A DNA stretch of 64,000 nt, from NCBI RefSeq assembly GCF_034702125.1, contig NC_085876.1:30474093-30538092 (forward strand). The letters are read 5' to 3'. A program made the position numbers and the translations under genes. The stretch comes from Engraulis encrasicolus. Its lineage: Eukaryota; Chordata; Actinopteri; Clupeiformes; Engraulidae. This document shows positions 48,471-61,836 of this stretch, piece by piece (the first letter of the stretch is position 1; the number at the start of each line of letters is the position of its first letter). Under the pieces are notes generated by a model. The model worked only from the letters and a program-made list of their open reading frames with translations. It searched no databases and was not told the origin of the DNA.

Positions 48471-50398
48471 TATTTACTTTACATACAAAAGGGGCATCAT
48501 CCACTGGATCAAGTTCTACTTTAAACACCTTCTGAAGTGCTGTAGGCCTACCCAGGGCCGGATTAATTCACAAGCTAGATACAGCTGCAGCCAAGGGGCC
48601 CCCACCCGATGGGTAAAAAAATAAAATAAATAATTACAGACCAGCTGGTCGTGTCGAATAGATTGTCAAATTTTATTAACACTCCTTTACTTGGCAAATA
48701 TATTATACTTATTACCTACCTCAAAATTACAATGCAGTTAACAATTTTGTCACATAATTTCCCTTCCGTGGGTGGCATACTGCTACCTGTAGCCTAGAGC
48801 AGTGATTTTCAAAGTGGGGGCTGGGGACCCCTGGGGGGCAGTGAGGGGATACTAGGGGGGCAATGGCAGGCTGGCAGGAAAAGTATAGCAAAACAAAATT
48901 AATAATTGGATAAATTGAATAACTACGGCCTCACACACCTAATCAACCATAGGCCTATGTGAGCCTTAGCCTCCATGCACTGCCTGCTGTTTGGTTATGA
49001 TATGAAAAGGGTAGACTGATGGATGATACAATGTTCTAATTTCTTTTTTGATAATGTTTGAATGTATTGTTCTTGTAGTACTTGAATGGGTTTAGCAATG
49101 CACCAACTCCGGTTTTGAATGCGGGTGGGAGACGTGACGCCTTGTTTTTTCGTAACATTGGTTAAAAACCTACAAAACTGTTATTTTTCCTTTAAAAAAC
49201 AAATGCCAATGAAAGAAGATGTGGTACATTATGTTTCATATTAGTCATAGATGAGAAGAAACATTTTTGTTAAGATTTATGTACAGGTTTATATGTCAAA
49301 TATCCTGCGGTGTGACTGTAACATTAATGAAACCTGGAATATAATATATATATAAATTAACCAACAACATTTTGAATAATGTATGAAGCATTTGGCATGA
49401 TTGCATAAATATTAACTTTATATTAAGATATGTGAATGTGAAAAAAACTCAAGACGGTAATATTAACTACAAGTTCAATTTCGTAACACAAATTGCGTCC
49501 TGTGGAGCGACATGTATGTCAATGTTTGTGAATGGGCAGCTTCAAGGCCAACTACAAGGGTCTTAAAGACTGGCTCCTAACCAGTCAGTACCTCAGCTAT
49601 TGGAGAGTGCTGTGGAAGTTTAAGGTGACTCTTAACCTCTTAATATGGCTTCATATTGCAATCTTTCTCTCACGCAATGCTTAGGTTCATTTTATGGTGT
49701 CCTGTGGTGTGACTGCTCTTATAGAAGGAAAAAAAGTTTTTTTTATAAATGAAAACACATATTAAGATTAAACACAATATCATTATCAAGTTAGCATGAG
49801 CTCAGATGTCAGTCATGTATACAAAATGATTAAAATGGCCATAATGCAGTGAATTCCCTGTGGTGTGACTCCATTTTCCTGCGGTGTGACATGCCTATGC
49901 AATGTGTTGATGCAGGACACATTTTCCCAAAAATGGCAAAAATAAGGTGAAATTCCACAGACCACTAAGTGCTTTATTTTTTTCTATTTTTTTTCCAATT
50001 TTTATCCATCATTTTTTTTTTGGAATTTGAAAAACTTTTTTTTTTTTTGCGTTACGCCCTTAAACGTCAACCACCCATGCGGGTACAAAGAAAAAAAATA
50101 TTGTGGCACAGCCCATGTTAGGGGGACCTTGGCAGGAATCTACTGGTATATGAGAGGCCTTGTCATGGTAAAGTTTGGGATCTCGTGGCATCCCCTGGCC
50201 ATCTTACAGTTGGCACCTGAAAGTTATGCCAAGGAGACTGGCTCTTTGGTGCAGAGGTCAGGGCCCCAGTTTGGTACCTCAGAATGCCCGGGTTCGAGTC
50301 ACGGCGGGGTAACCCTACTCCCCTCTCCTACAGAGTGTGCTCTGACAGCTAGGCCAGGTACGTAAATGCCTTGGGCAGTCATGGGTAAGCGGTTAGGG
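48471..50398. other. Intergenic, no gene seen
   Basis: This holds a MITE end near 48548 (cagggccggatta) and the word (tgtggtgtgac) repeated near 49310, 49690, 49858 and 49878 within otherwise unplaced repeat sequence. A weak pol III B-box-like word gggttcgagtc occurs at 50290. Confidence 0.5.
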
Positions 50399-50729
50399 CA
50401 GGGGTGGGGAACCTATGTCTCGAGGGCCGGTTGCGCCCCTTGAAGCCGTTTTATCCGTCCGCCGGCATTATTTTAATGTTATGCCGCTTCACATGAAATA
50501 TGACATATTTTGTAAAGGAATCTTTCAATTTACATTTGCAATACAATTAAGTTATACTCAGTGGACCTTGAGAACGTGGGGTCTGTTTTAAAGGTGGCTG
50601 ACTTCAATATAGGCTTAAAGTGCAGGGGGAAATCCTGGTTTGTGTTCATAATACGGCCCTCGGAGGACTTTTACAGTCCTCGGATGAATTTGAAGTGGCC
50701 CCTTGAATGAAAAAGGTTCCCCACCCCTG
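50399..50729. mobile_element. hAT-type MITE (CAGGGGTGGGGAACC family), complete
   Basis: The inverse ends caggggtggggaacc and ggttccccacccctg lie between GGTTAGGG and GGTTAAGG. This copy defines the termini for the truncated and tandem copies at 25182, 62873 and 63336. Confidence 0.9.
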
Positions 50730-50847
50730 GGTTAAGGCATCAGACTTGTAGCCTAAAGTTTGCCGGTTTGGTTCGACCCCCGAGCCACCAGGTTGGTGGG
50801 GGAGGAGTAATAAACCAGTGCTCTCCCCCATCCTCCTTCATCCTCCT

Positions 50848-51200
50848 TGCGGTGGCAACACATCACCCCAACACTCAGACAGCTTCACTGGCTCCCAGTG
50901 AAGTCCCGTATTGATCAAATAATTCTTCTCTTGACATACAAATCACTTCACTCTCTTGCTCCCCAGTACCTCTCTGAACTCCTCCAATCCCACTGCCAGT
51001 CCAGGTCTCTGCGGTCCTCTGGAAGGGATCATCTTATCATCCCCCGAGCCAGACTTTTGTACTATTGGTGACGGACCTTTCTGTTTTGCTGTCCCCACGC
51101 TTTGGAATAGTCTACCTCCCAACACATGCCAAGCCCCCACACTGGCTATGTTCAAGAAGCACCTTAAATCCCATTTATTCACAGAGGCATATGGACTTTA
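50848..51200 (+). pseudogene. LINE (L2/CR1/Rex-like) reverse transcriptase C-terminal remnant
   Basis: The words LRQLHWLPVKSRIDQIILLL and TYKSLHSLAPQYLSELL, then after a frameshift AVPTLWNSLPP and FKKHLKSHLF, match the conserved C-terminal end of vertebrate non-LTR reverse transcriptases. Only the 3' 350 bases remain. Confidence 0.85.
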
Positions 51201-53410
51201 ACCACCCTGCGCTTTTGCAATTTTGCAATTCATGCAATTTTGTTGTGTGCAATGTCCACTTGCGAACTGTGTCGCAATGTGTCAAAATGACAATGGGAGT
51301 TGGAGTTTCCCAGGTGGGCTTTCACTTCCCCTATTCAACCAGCCTGACACCTGGGCCTATTTGGTAGCCCAGAAGGTCAGAGTTTGACAGGTTGGTCACA
51401 CCTCTTGCTGTTAAGAGTTGTGGCCTCAGGATGGCGGTCCAGGTGTGTGAGACAGCATGTATGCCCCCTCATCCCTGTTCATGGTGGTTGGGCTGCGCTT
51501 TCTGATCTCTGTTGACAGGAAGGTCACACCTCCACAACATCAGCTGTTTTAAAGCACGTCACACTCAAACATACACATGAGTCGTGACCCCCTGATGAAG
51601 ATGGAAGTCTCACTGTCGAAGCATGTCATGGAAAAAAGAAAAAAAAAGCGTTTAATATCTGAAACAAAGGACACTTTAAGATTTGATTTAACTAAATGAC
51701 ATGATGAACGTCATGCTTCTGTTAAATCCCAAAAAGTTCAAACAGGATTAGTAGACACTTTAAAAGTTATGTAAAGATGTACCACCACACACTGTTTAAC
51801 TTTACAGACTTTACAGACTGTCGAAAACAATTGATGGTGTAATACTTTGCTTTTTTTAGTAGTTTGAATTAGTTGTATGCCTATGCCACATTTTTACAAT
51901 AACACACTTAACACAGAAAAAGAATATTGCACTGAAAAAATAAAACTCACAAATATAATAGGCCTACTGCACTGAAAAAAGTCGCATAATTTAGAGAAAA
52001 GGGCTCATCTGCACGACTATGTGGTTACTGGTGAATGCTTCCTGCACAGGTGTTGGGCCATACGCACTCTATCTACTGCTGTGCTTGCACTGACTGTAAA
52101 ATGAGGTGAGTGCATGCAGGAGGTCCAATCAGTGTAAGATGTGCAGGTGTGTCCCGGCAAAGATGAGACATCTTATCCACATGAACTAGGCCTAATGTTG
52201 TTACTTGCCCGCTGGGAACAGGAACAGAACTGCCACCTGCTCTGCACCATGCTCTACAGCACGCTCAAGGTTGACAAAGAAGTGTTATTTGTGCATTCAA
52301 ACATCTATTTGGGAACAGAAGGGGGATGATCTCGATGTGACTGTTTTGTGAACATGGTCAAAGCTTTTCTTTGCCTTTGCAGCTGCAACTAATAATAACG
52401 TCCACACGGTGGCGCCCAATGCTTATTTTCAACAATTCTTTGGCAGATTTGCCAGGGTTTTTTTTACATGGACCATCTTCCTGCCTATTACAAACCAAAC
52501 GCTTATAAATAGCTTAGTACAGATTTATTACACTCACCTAACAGTATTTTGTGTCTATTTTTAGCCTAGTTGGAATTGATGATCGTGCAAATTCCCTTCA
52601 AGCATGTCTTGTCTGATTTTTTTCACATGCATGTTTAGCACGATAAAATCTTCAGTTAACCCATCCATGACATAAATGCATGTGTATACTTTCTGTTTTG
52701 CTTTGAAGTTACATAATTAGATAGACCCAGCTTCGTGTGCAATAACAGGCCAGGGTCCAGAGGTGAATTCCTGCACTAGACCAAAGTGTTTATGGCATTT
52801 CATAAAAAAATGTGCAGATGTTTTCTTTTTCTTTTTCTAAAAATATCTACTGGCTTATGCATCATTCAAAGAAATCCACATGCACTCGCACAGGATATAA
52901 ACTCAACCACTCATGCTGATGTGAAGTAGACTACTGTGTGGTTGGCCGTTGTGTCCAGACCACAGTTATTCAGGATGAGATGTGGATGTAGCCAAGATGG
53001 CCACACACTTGTGGACTTTCCTGCTTTTATAGGCCACGAGAAAAAAACAGGACGACAACTGTCAGCAAGCTGAATAGCTGATTTTTCATGGAGCGTATCA
53101 TGCTGTTTATAGTTGATATGTGTTATTCTTGTGTTTATAAGACCACCTACCTACCAGAATGATGCAGGCCCTACCTCTGTGATGAGAATGATATTCAGCC
53201 ATTTTGATGCACATATGGTTTCTGTAAAGCACAATAACACCAATGGCATGTAGGATGTGTAATTGAGTTTGAATTGATTACTCTTAACTAGATTGTGTAC
53301 AGCATGAGAACATATTATAGGCCTAGTTTCCCTGCTGAGTATTATTTTTGTTCATGATAAGGGACCCCCCCCCCCAACCATGAAAGGACATGAAACCAAC
53401 GTAAGTAGGT
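51201..53410. other. Intergenic between LINE remnant and marcksl1, no gene seen
   Basis: There are no convincing exons. A degenerate hammerhead-like word order (CTGATGA ... CGAAG ... GTC) occurs at 51592-51626. Confidence 0.5.
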
Positions 53411-53418
53411 AACCAACA

Positions 53419-53424
53419 TTTATT
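53419..53424 (-). promoter_or_regulatory. Probable marcksl1 poly(A) signal
   Basis: AATAAA reads on the minus strand 788 bases after the marcksl1 stop codon. The 3' UTR would contain AT and T-rich stretches, including a (TATA)-rich block at 54080-54165. Confidence 0.5.
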
Positions 53425-54069
53425 TACCATTATCAACTTTACAATAAAACCAGTAACATCTTTAAACATTAGCAAAATAAAGAACAAAATCGGTCAAACG
53501 TATTTACAGAGACAAAAAAGCAGATCAAGGCTCACATTTAACACATAACAACTCTGCTTCTTTTAAAACTTCAAATGTGAACATAGCAAGCTCAAATGTG
53601 TTTTCTTTTTTTCTGTTTAGCCAAGATGAAAATTAAATTGCGATTTTTTTAAACAAACAAGACAAAGCCTTCTGAATATTTAAAATGGTTCTCTATACAC
53701 CACAAAATACTTAAATTTGGGTTAAAATATAGGAATGTAGAAAGTTGGCAAGTCTTTATTTTTTTCTCAGCTTTTTTTCTCAATTTCCTCTTTTTTTGCC
53801 CCTCTAAACAGTCACTTTTTGCGAGGTGCCTGTTACACCTCTCGCCTTTCTTGTTGAACAAACACTGTTAGCATCTGTGAAGCTGTTGAAAGATGCCCGC
53901 TCTGGACTCCAACTCTTACACACGTGTTCAACCCCCTCCTGACACTGAGTCCCCATCTGTGTGGATCAGCTGCGTTCCAGATCATTGAACCATAATCAGG
54001 GAAGTGAACTAGTGAATCTAGTTTTGTCTGTTGTTATTATTCTTAAAGAAAGTGGCACAAGGAGTCTTT

Positions 54070-54170
54070 TTTTCACATACATGTGTATATATACATATAC
54101 ATATATCCATGTATATATACATATGTATACATATACACATATATATAAATATATATATATATTTGTATTT
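54070..54170. repeat. AT-rich (TATACA)n-like tract in marcksl1 3' UTR
   Basis: The words atacatat and tatatatac alternate over about 90 bases. This produces spurious Ile/Tyr-rich frames. Confidence 0.75.
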
Positions 54171-54211
54171 TTTTTTCTTGAAAAACAGTTCGTGGTCCTT
54201 GTGAAGTACAA

Positions 54212-56012
54212 TCACTCTTTCTGTTCGGATGGTGCGGGTGTTGAGCTGGTCTCCTCTGTGGGTTTTGTGGGCTCAGCAGGGGCGGCGGCAGCGGCGGCTG
54301 GGGCAGCTGCCTCTTCCTTGGGGGCGGCTGGGGCCTCCTCGGCCTTGGCCGGGGCAGCCTCCTCCGCCTTAGGGGCCTCAGCAGCGGCAGCAGCAGGGGC
54401 GGCCTCCTCAGGCTTGGCCTCCTCCTTCTTCTCCTCGGGGGTGGCGGCGGCGGCGGCTGGGGCGGCCTCCTCAGCCTTCTCCTCCACGGGAGATGCGGCT
54501 GCGGCAGCGGGCTCCTCCTTCACCTCCTTCTCCTTCTTGTTCTTCTTCAGGGAGATGCCCTTGAACTTGAAGGAGTTCTTCAGGGAGAACTTCTTCTTCT
54601 TCTTCTTGGGGGTCTCCTTGGCGGCCTCGCCCTCTGGCTTGGCAGCATCGCCCTCCGCCGCGGGCGCAGGCTCGATCGCGTCCCCGGCCCCTTCCTCCTT
54701 GGCGGCCTCGGCTGAGCCGTTCGTGGCCGCAGCATCACCCTCTGCCTTGACATCACCATTGGTCTTGACATGGCCGTTCTCCTGGGGAGAAACACAAAGG
54801 CATTTGGAAAAATTGAATATCAAATGTTCATAAAAAATTAACAGGTTTTATTTCATGCAGATGATATTTTCAACAAGAGACTGGTTTTCAGTTGAATTAC
54901 TGCAAATGGAATGCCATTACTGCTCAAGGGGTCGTCGACCAACATATCGTTGATCGACTGCATCGTGCATAATGAATGGGATTGAGGTGACGCCTTGCAG
55001 TAACTCGTACTATCGTAAGGGGGCGACCTAACCACGCACATAGGCGGCGAGTGTGCAAGCGGTCGCGACAGCAGTCTTGAGACAAAAGGCTGGAATCGAT
55101 CTGTGCATCGTTTCGGATTCCATTATGCTTCCCAAACCTTGTCGTCGACAGCAAAGTCTTTTTCCACGAATTATAGCTAAGTGAAACACAAAAATGAACT
55201 AAATGCAAGCCGAATAACTAATATTTGACAACTTTTCCGAGGAATATCCATTCAATAAACCCAGCCACTGCATGTAGACATGCAAGGTAGTCTGCCCGTC
55301 TAGACTCGCCATCTCATGCGTCTGCCATCGATGTCGCTCGCCGTAAAAGCGACAAAATGATGCAGAAAATGGAAACCGGTAAGCTAATTCGTGTGTTTAT
55401 CACCATGCCATGCAATTTCCCCAAAAGATCAAAACCAGAAATTTCTGTTCAATAGTCGACGAAAATGAGGGCAGCAGACAGCGGAATTTTGGGCATTCTC
55501 CATGGATACCCTCTCTTACACCTCGTTACCCATCGAGATCATGAATCAAACAAGCCGTCAAAATCTGTTCAGCACACACAAGGCTGCACATTTTCACATT
55601 TCAACACAAAAAACAGCTTCTAGACAACTGTATTGTGATGAAGAACTCTACTTTTGGACACGCGCATCATTTGCCTCTCCAACCTTTCCAAATCACAGAA
55701 GCGCACGAGCGCAATCGACGGTATCGTCTACAAGGACCCAAATAACCCACTAAAACCATTCTACAAAATCACAATTCCATAAAGGGAAGGCTCAAGCACA
55801 CTTTTAGGCACCCTATCTGCCAGCAATTGAGTGATGCCGGGAGCGGAGAACGGAGCGCGTTTCGCTTGGATGTGGGTGTGTCTCCCCATAACAGCGTGGA
55901 TGGTAACCGAGGAATCAGTGCCTACCTGTCCGTTTGTCTTGACGGCAGCCGGGTCAGCAGCGGCAGCTTTCCCCTCAACAGCCACTCCTCCCTTTGATGC
56001 CTGGGATCCCAT
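54212..56012 (-). CDS. marcksl1: marcksl1, MARCKS-like protein 1, 218 aa, two exons
   Basis: Exon 1 is 55926-56012 (29 codons, [15 protein letters not shown]...KTNGQ) and exon 2 is 54212-54781 (189 codons plus stop), with a phase-0 GT-AG intron. Gly2 followed by a Ser/Lys-rich start is the N-myristoylation site. The family MH2-like border [10 protein letters not shown] spans the splice. The effector domain [20 protein letters not shown] keeps three serines and most phenylalanines and lysines. This region binds acidic phospholipids, calmodulin and actin and is switched by PKC. The rest is Ala/Glu/Pro-rich and disordered. The two-exon layout and neighbouring hdac1 match the mammalian locus. Teleosts have marcksl1a and marcksl1b; I cannot tell which this is. 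Confidence 0.94.
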
Positions 56013-56286
56013 GGTAATGAATGGGGATTTTTGGAAAGGAAATGAAAAGAATCTAAATCAGAGTTTTGAAAAATAAATCCAGCCCAAGGAGGGTGTTGCG
56101 CATCCAACCCTTAAAAGGAATTTCGTGTTATTCCTTCGAAATGGTGGAAAAAATGAATCTTCTCCAGACGTTACAGTACCCAAACCGCTCCAACCGTGAG
56201 AAGGTCCCTACTACTACCAGTACCAGTTGAACAGAGCTTCAAGATAACCAAATGCACCACCTATGGGCGTGTCTCATCAAGTTTAA

Positions 56287-56310
56287 CCAATCTGAGAGTT
56301 TCTCCGCCCC
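56287..56310. promoter_or_regulatory. CCAAT and GC boxes upstream of marcksl1
   Basis: CCAAT at 56287-56291 and CCGCCCC at 56304-56310 lie about 280-300 bases upstream of the start codon. They fit a promoter with a 5' UTR of 150-250 bases. Confidence 0.4.
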
Positions 56311-56908
56311 TTTTAGACCCCCTTGACTCCCCCTCCTATTCCCACCCTCTAATGGCAGAGAGCCCAGTGCCATTTTTAACATCATCGTTTGGAATGCCGA
56401 TCAAATGAAAATGAAGACGTATAATTGAAGTAGATGTCGTCTTGTAAGAAGAATTCATCTCTCTTTTTTAACATCCATCAAGTTGCAATTTGTGGAGGGA
56501 CAGATGCAGAATGGATGGATAGCTATTACAACCCAGCCTTGAGTGATGTCAGAGATGGGCTAGCTCTCATGGTAGCCTACTCATCAACCAGCTATCTGTT
56601 ATGCATCATATTTCCCATAATGGAATTATCAGGTTCAAAATTAGTGATTGTTTGATTGCTTGCTCTTCCATCAAAATATTCTAGTCATTAAATTGACCTA
56701 TCAATATAGGCATTAGGCCAATGGCCTACACATCTGCTAAACCTGTTGATACAGTGTGCTTCTTAAAGCCCTTTGCTATAAATGTACAGTCTTTAGTTTT
56801 TGTCAATGCCGTAACACCACAAAAAGTAAATAAATCCATATTGTGCATACATGCATAAACACAAATACTGTAAATAAAGGACATAGCCAGATACATATAG
56901 GGCTACAC

Positions 56909-57020
56909 ACATACATACATACATACATACATACATACATACATACATACATACATACATACATACATACATACATACATACATACATACATACATACAT
57001 ACATACATACATACATACAT
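56909..57020. repeat. (CATA)n tetranucleotide microsatellite
   Basis: About 28 uninterrupted ACAT units occur. The minus-strand Met-Tyr-Val-Cys frame is an artefact. Confidence 0.95.
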
Positions 57021-57651
57021 AGGCCTACATACAAACATATGATACAAACTCCTGATAACACAGCTGTCTTTTGGGGGAGGTCTTTCACTGCCCCAAACTG
57101 GCGCTACATCTGCTTTAAATGGAAATAGCGGCGCGGTTGGCGTCTCCTCTCCCCTCATAAATCATCCCATCCTCCCCTGTGGCCTTGCACGGTGACATAA
57201 AGTATCCACTGTCTGCCGAGGAATGGCAAACATGCGAGCGCTCACGAAGAATTCCTCACCTCATTTGTGTCTGGCCGTGGCCGGCCTGGGGTGAGTTTCT
57301 CAAAAGAGAAGTTGTTAGCCTGTTAGCAACTTCGGTAGTTGCCAATGGGAAAATGCATTGAAAACAGCAAAGTAGCTAATGTAGTAAGCAACTTTGGTTT
57401 TGAGAAATTCACCCGTGTGTTGCAGAACAGCTCTAACCTCTGGGTAAATGTGTGAAAGGGGGTTATGAGCAGTGTCGCCGCTCGTTTTAGAAACACTAGG
57501 ACCGGCTGCATGAATGACATGAATGACCTCCTCTCTTACAACAGAAAAGTCTTTTAAGATTTCTTATAAGACTTTTTTCCCCTTCTTCATCCCCATTCTT
57601 CTAAAAATGGAGTTTATTTTCGACTTGTCTAATCCCTCCTTTCTTTTTTCT

Positions 57652-57653
<2 letters not shown>

Positions 57654-57732
<79 letters not shown>
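57654..57732. repeat. (TC)n microsatellite
   Basis: About 39 uninterrupted CT units form a polypyrimidine tract. Confidence 0.95.
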
Positions 57733-57736
<4 letters not shown>

Positions 57737-57860
57737 TCTGTCATTCTCTCTTTCTTTCTTTCTATATCTTCAGATGCAAGTGTATGTGAAAGGTTGTCTT
57801 TGTGAGGAGCCAGCGATGGCATGTTTGTGGTGTTTGCAGTCACCAGGGACGAGTGGTCTG

Positions 57861-57868
57861 ATACACAC

Positions 57869-57941
<73 letters not shown>

Positions 57942-58025
57942 CGCGCACACACACGCGCGCACGCACACGCACGAGCACACACACACACACACACGCACAT
58001 GCACACACACACACACACACACACA
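57861..58025. repeat. (CA)n/(CG) compound microsatellite
   Basis: CA repeats are interrupted by gcgcgc and cacgcacgag blocks that could adopt left-handed DNA. Confidence 0.93.
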
Positions 58026-58324
58026 CCAAAGTCAGCCACTGGCCATTTGATTTCACACATTCTTCAGTTTAGATGTCCCAACAAGTCAATCATTCACTTT
58101 TTAATCCCCCGCATCCATCACCCTTGTACACTGCGGCTATTGTGAGCAGCAAATGTAAATGAGATGTCTTGATGGTCTGCTGATGGGAGGTATAGTGGAC
58201 AAGTTTTAAAGGTGAAAAGTCGGCTATCAAAAAGCACTTTGCCTACAAAGCCGATTGGAGACTTCAGCTGGGGGGAATGCTATGGGCTGGTGGGGGTTGT
58301 GTTGGGGGTGTGGTGGTGGAATCC

Positions 58325-58470
58325 CTGAATGCTGGAGGATGGGGTGCGGTAGTGTGTGGGGGTGGACGGTTAAGGCCCTCTGTCAGGGAATTGCTTACTG
58401 AATGCTGGAGGATAGGGTGCGGTAGTGTGTGGGGGTGGACGGTTAAGGTCCTCTGTCAGGAAATTTCTTA
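58325..58470. repeat. 73-bp tandem duplication
   Basis: Two copies start ctgaatgctggaggat and share gtgcggtagtgtgtgggggt. They differ at a handful of bases. No gene is linked to it. Confidence 0.85.
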
Positions 58471-58685
58471 CAACCCCTACTCTGTCTTACAACTTAATTA
58501 TTACTTTATTTCTCGTTACACTCTGCTGTCGGTCCTGTCTTGCACTTGAATATCTATCCTCTTCATGCAGTCACGTGTACGTCTATGTCTTTGCACAGGA
58601 TAGAGACGCAACACAATTTCAACGTCCTTGTGTGACCTGTGCATGTGCAACTAACTTACACGTTTGACCTGGCTGTGGCTGTGGT

Positions 58686-58978
58686 GCCAGGGCCGGATAA
58701 TGGGGAGGGGGGTCTGGGCCCCGAGGTCAGGAGTTTGCAAAGGCCCCCCCGTGGTCCAGGGGCCCGCTGATTGCAGTCCCTGCCCCCCTTCACCCCTGCC
58801 CAATTCATATCACCCTTTTCACTCGGTTCTCTTTAGATATGCCCTATAACAGTTTGAGTAGTCATTAGATCCTAGAGAATAGAGGCCCTCTGAAATCGGC
58901 ATCAGCATCTGTATTGAGTAACCCCATTGGCCCCTGGGTGCTGGCCCCCACTGGCCCGGTCCCTAGTATGGCCCTGTA
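58686..58978. mobile_element. hAT-like MITE (CAGGGCCGG family)
   Basis: The left end cagggccggataa and the right tagtatggccctg are partial inverses. The words gggcccc recur inside. The related word also begins near 48548. Confidence 0.5.
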
Positions 58979-59244
58979 GGGCGGTAGGGAGGAGGTGAAG
59001 GGCTTGTCTGAGGCATGATGGGCATAGTATCTGATGACATTTTTGTGCAACGTTCGCTCAACTTCAAATTGTTTAATATCAAAAAGGCATCTGGGTGCAA
59101 GCAACTGGATCAGTATATCAGTTGTAAAAAAGCTGTACTCTGGTCTGTAAGTCTTGTTTTTGTGTTTATTGTTTTGTGGTTATTTAGTGAGTTAGCATGA
59201 CACACAGACTGACAAGTTTGACCTGTTGTCAGATGAGGTGGATG

Positions 59245-59597
<353 letters not shown>

Positions 59598-59999
59598 CCA
59601 AGAACGCATGCACATCACGCCATGCACCAGGTGGCTGGACTTGCCATGCTACATACGTACATACATACGTACGTGGTCAACATAAACAAATAGCCTCTCA
59701 TTCCCAGTGCGGGCCCCTCCGAGGGCCCAACAACGGGGCCCTTTCAGAAGTGCAGAACGGGGTCATGACTGGTAACCCCAGGTCAAGGCACCCTGGAGAG
59801 ACAGTTCACAGACTTAACTCCTATAGGCTAGGTCAGGAGACCATCGGTCATCGTTTAGTTTGTTATTGTGGCCGCAACATCCTGCATCAGACACCGATTC
59901 CCTTTTCTTTTCTTTCCTTTTCTGTTTTTTCCCCTCTTCCGTTGGATTTCCACGTGTTTTACAAGTTGAACAAGTTCACTGCTGGGGGAATAGGGGAAT

Positions 60000-60000
<1 letters not shown>

Positions 60001-60050
<50 letters not shown>

Positions 60051-60293
60051 AAATCCTATTATAGTATACGATCATACATAAATGGAAGGAATCAATCTAG
60101 GACAGATAGGAATCCAGGTCAAACGGGCTTGTCATATTGCTGAGTAAATTGAATTCGCAGGAGGAACAGGAGGCCTGTGATTGTGAACACCCGAAAACCC
60201 TTTTTTGATAAAGTCATTACAGTGTGACCGCTTTTGCAGCCAAGCACTCACGGAATGCTAGGATGCTACTGTATTGTCAAGCATGTGACAGTG

Positions 60294-60365
<72 letters not shown>

Positions 60366-60434
60366 GAGAGAGAGAGAGAGAGAGATGAGAACAGTTAGGC
60401 TGTGGTTTTTACTCTCTCTCTCGCTGTCTTGTCA

Positions 60435-60505
<71 letters not shown>

Positions 60506-60815
60506 CTGCCCCCTTTGCCCTTTTCCCTGTGTCTAACTAGCTATCTCTGGCCTTGAGGCAGTGGACTGGTTTTAGCGACGCTCGACGTGGGGCGTCTTAT
60601 CTCTAGTCTTCTGGAGTTTTTTTTCCTGAGCCGTCCCGGAGTCAATGGCTCTTTTTGTTTCACTCGCCCGGATTTCATGCCAGAACACTGAGTGAGATTT
60701 ATATCCTTCAAAAGGGACTATTGTTCTCCTTTCAGAAAAGCCAACTGATGAGCATCACAAGCTGGGGGTGTGGGGAGGGGGCACAAGTGAGTGAACGAGT
60801 GAGGGAAGGGTTTGG

Positions 60816-60913
<98 letters not shown>

Positions 60914-60915
60914 TC
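60001..60915. repeat. Cluster of (GA)n and (CT)n tracts
   Basis: GA tracts occur at 60001-60050, 60297-60384 and 60820-60915, with a CT tract at about 60438-60499. Purine strands switch direction within 55 bases around 60400. Between the tracts I see no coding exon. Confidence 0.92.
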
Positions 60916-61157
60916 ATTGCTTGCATCAATGGATTCATAGCTTTCGAAGAAAAGTCAATTGTTAGTATATTCAATTCGGATTGATGCTGCCTCCCACTCT
61001 GTTGGGTGAGTGGCTTTTTTTGCTAGCTTTAGACAGACTTGGACAAGAAGACTTCATCTGGCAACTGTTGTGTCGCTTATCTGCTTACAGTTTTAATTTT
61101 CTCTTTCCATTTTTTCCCCTTTTCTTCTTTACTCCTGTTTATTGTTAGCAGTGATTT

Positions 61158-61230
61158 GGTGTGTGTGTGCGTGTGTGCGTTTGTGTGTGTCTGTGTGTGT
61201 GTGCACGCATGCATGCATGCGTGTGTGTCT
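61158..61230. repeat. GT-rich compound repeat
   Basis: GT units alternate with gcgt and gcat blocks. No coding meaning is apparent. Confidence 0.8.
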
Positions 61231-61769
61231 CTCTGCACGCGTGCAATATGACCCCCCAACTCTCTAATCTCTGGTGGTTATTGATCCATAACAAAAGTGC
61301 TAAGATTCTTAGCCATATATCTGAGACAATAGGACCATATGGTGGCGTCCTCTATGAGCCAGATGTCCAAGGTGGAGGGGGCTGGGCTGGGTCTGGCAAA
61401 AAAGAAAAAAGAAAAGGAAAATAATCTTGACTTTAGCTTTGAGCCCAGGGCACCAGGAAAGGTTGAGGTCAGAAGGCCACAAGGGGCTGTGCCTCAGCAT
61501 TCTGTTCTGGTTGTCACGTCTGCAGTAGCACGTCTCCTGTTGTTGTGACACGGAGAACATAACCATAATCATAATACCAATACTTAGGGAGGCTGAGGGG
61601 GGTAGAGAAAGATGGGGCCAACTCAACTCAATACATTGCACTGTAAACATTATATGCTTTTAGATTACTTTGTCCTGAGCTCAGCCAAAGCTGTCAACGG
61701 CCATGCCACTACTACTACTACAGCTGTTCGGATACTATTACTGGCCTACTGAAATGACGGCTCCTATTA

Positions 61770-61836
61770 TTGCTAATAATAGTAGTAGTAGCAGTAGTAG
61801 TAATACTATTATATTATTATAAGAAGAAGAAGAAAT
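61770..61836. repeat. TAG/TAT/AAG trinucleotide microsatellite
   Basis: Consecutive tagtag, attatt and aagaag blocks occur in about 65 bases. Confidence 0.8.

Noticed and set aside
53961..54833. 290-codon plus-strand open frame rich in Ala and Ser
   Set aside because: It is the antisense of marcksl1 exon 2. The minus-strand frame has the conserved effector domain and splice acceptor.
56793..57158. 121-codon minus-strand frame of Met-Tyr-Val-Cys repeats
   Set aside because: It is a translation of the (CATA)n microsatellite.
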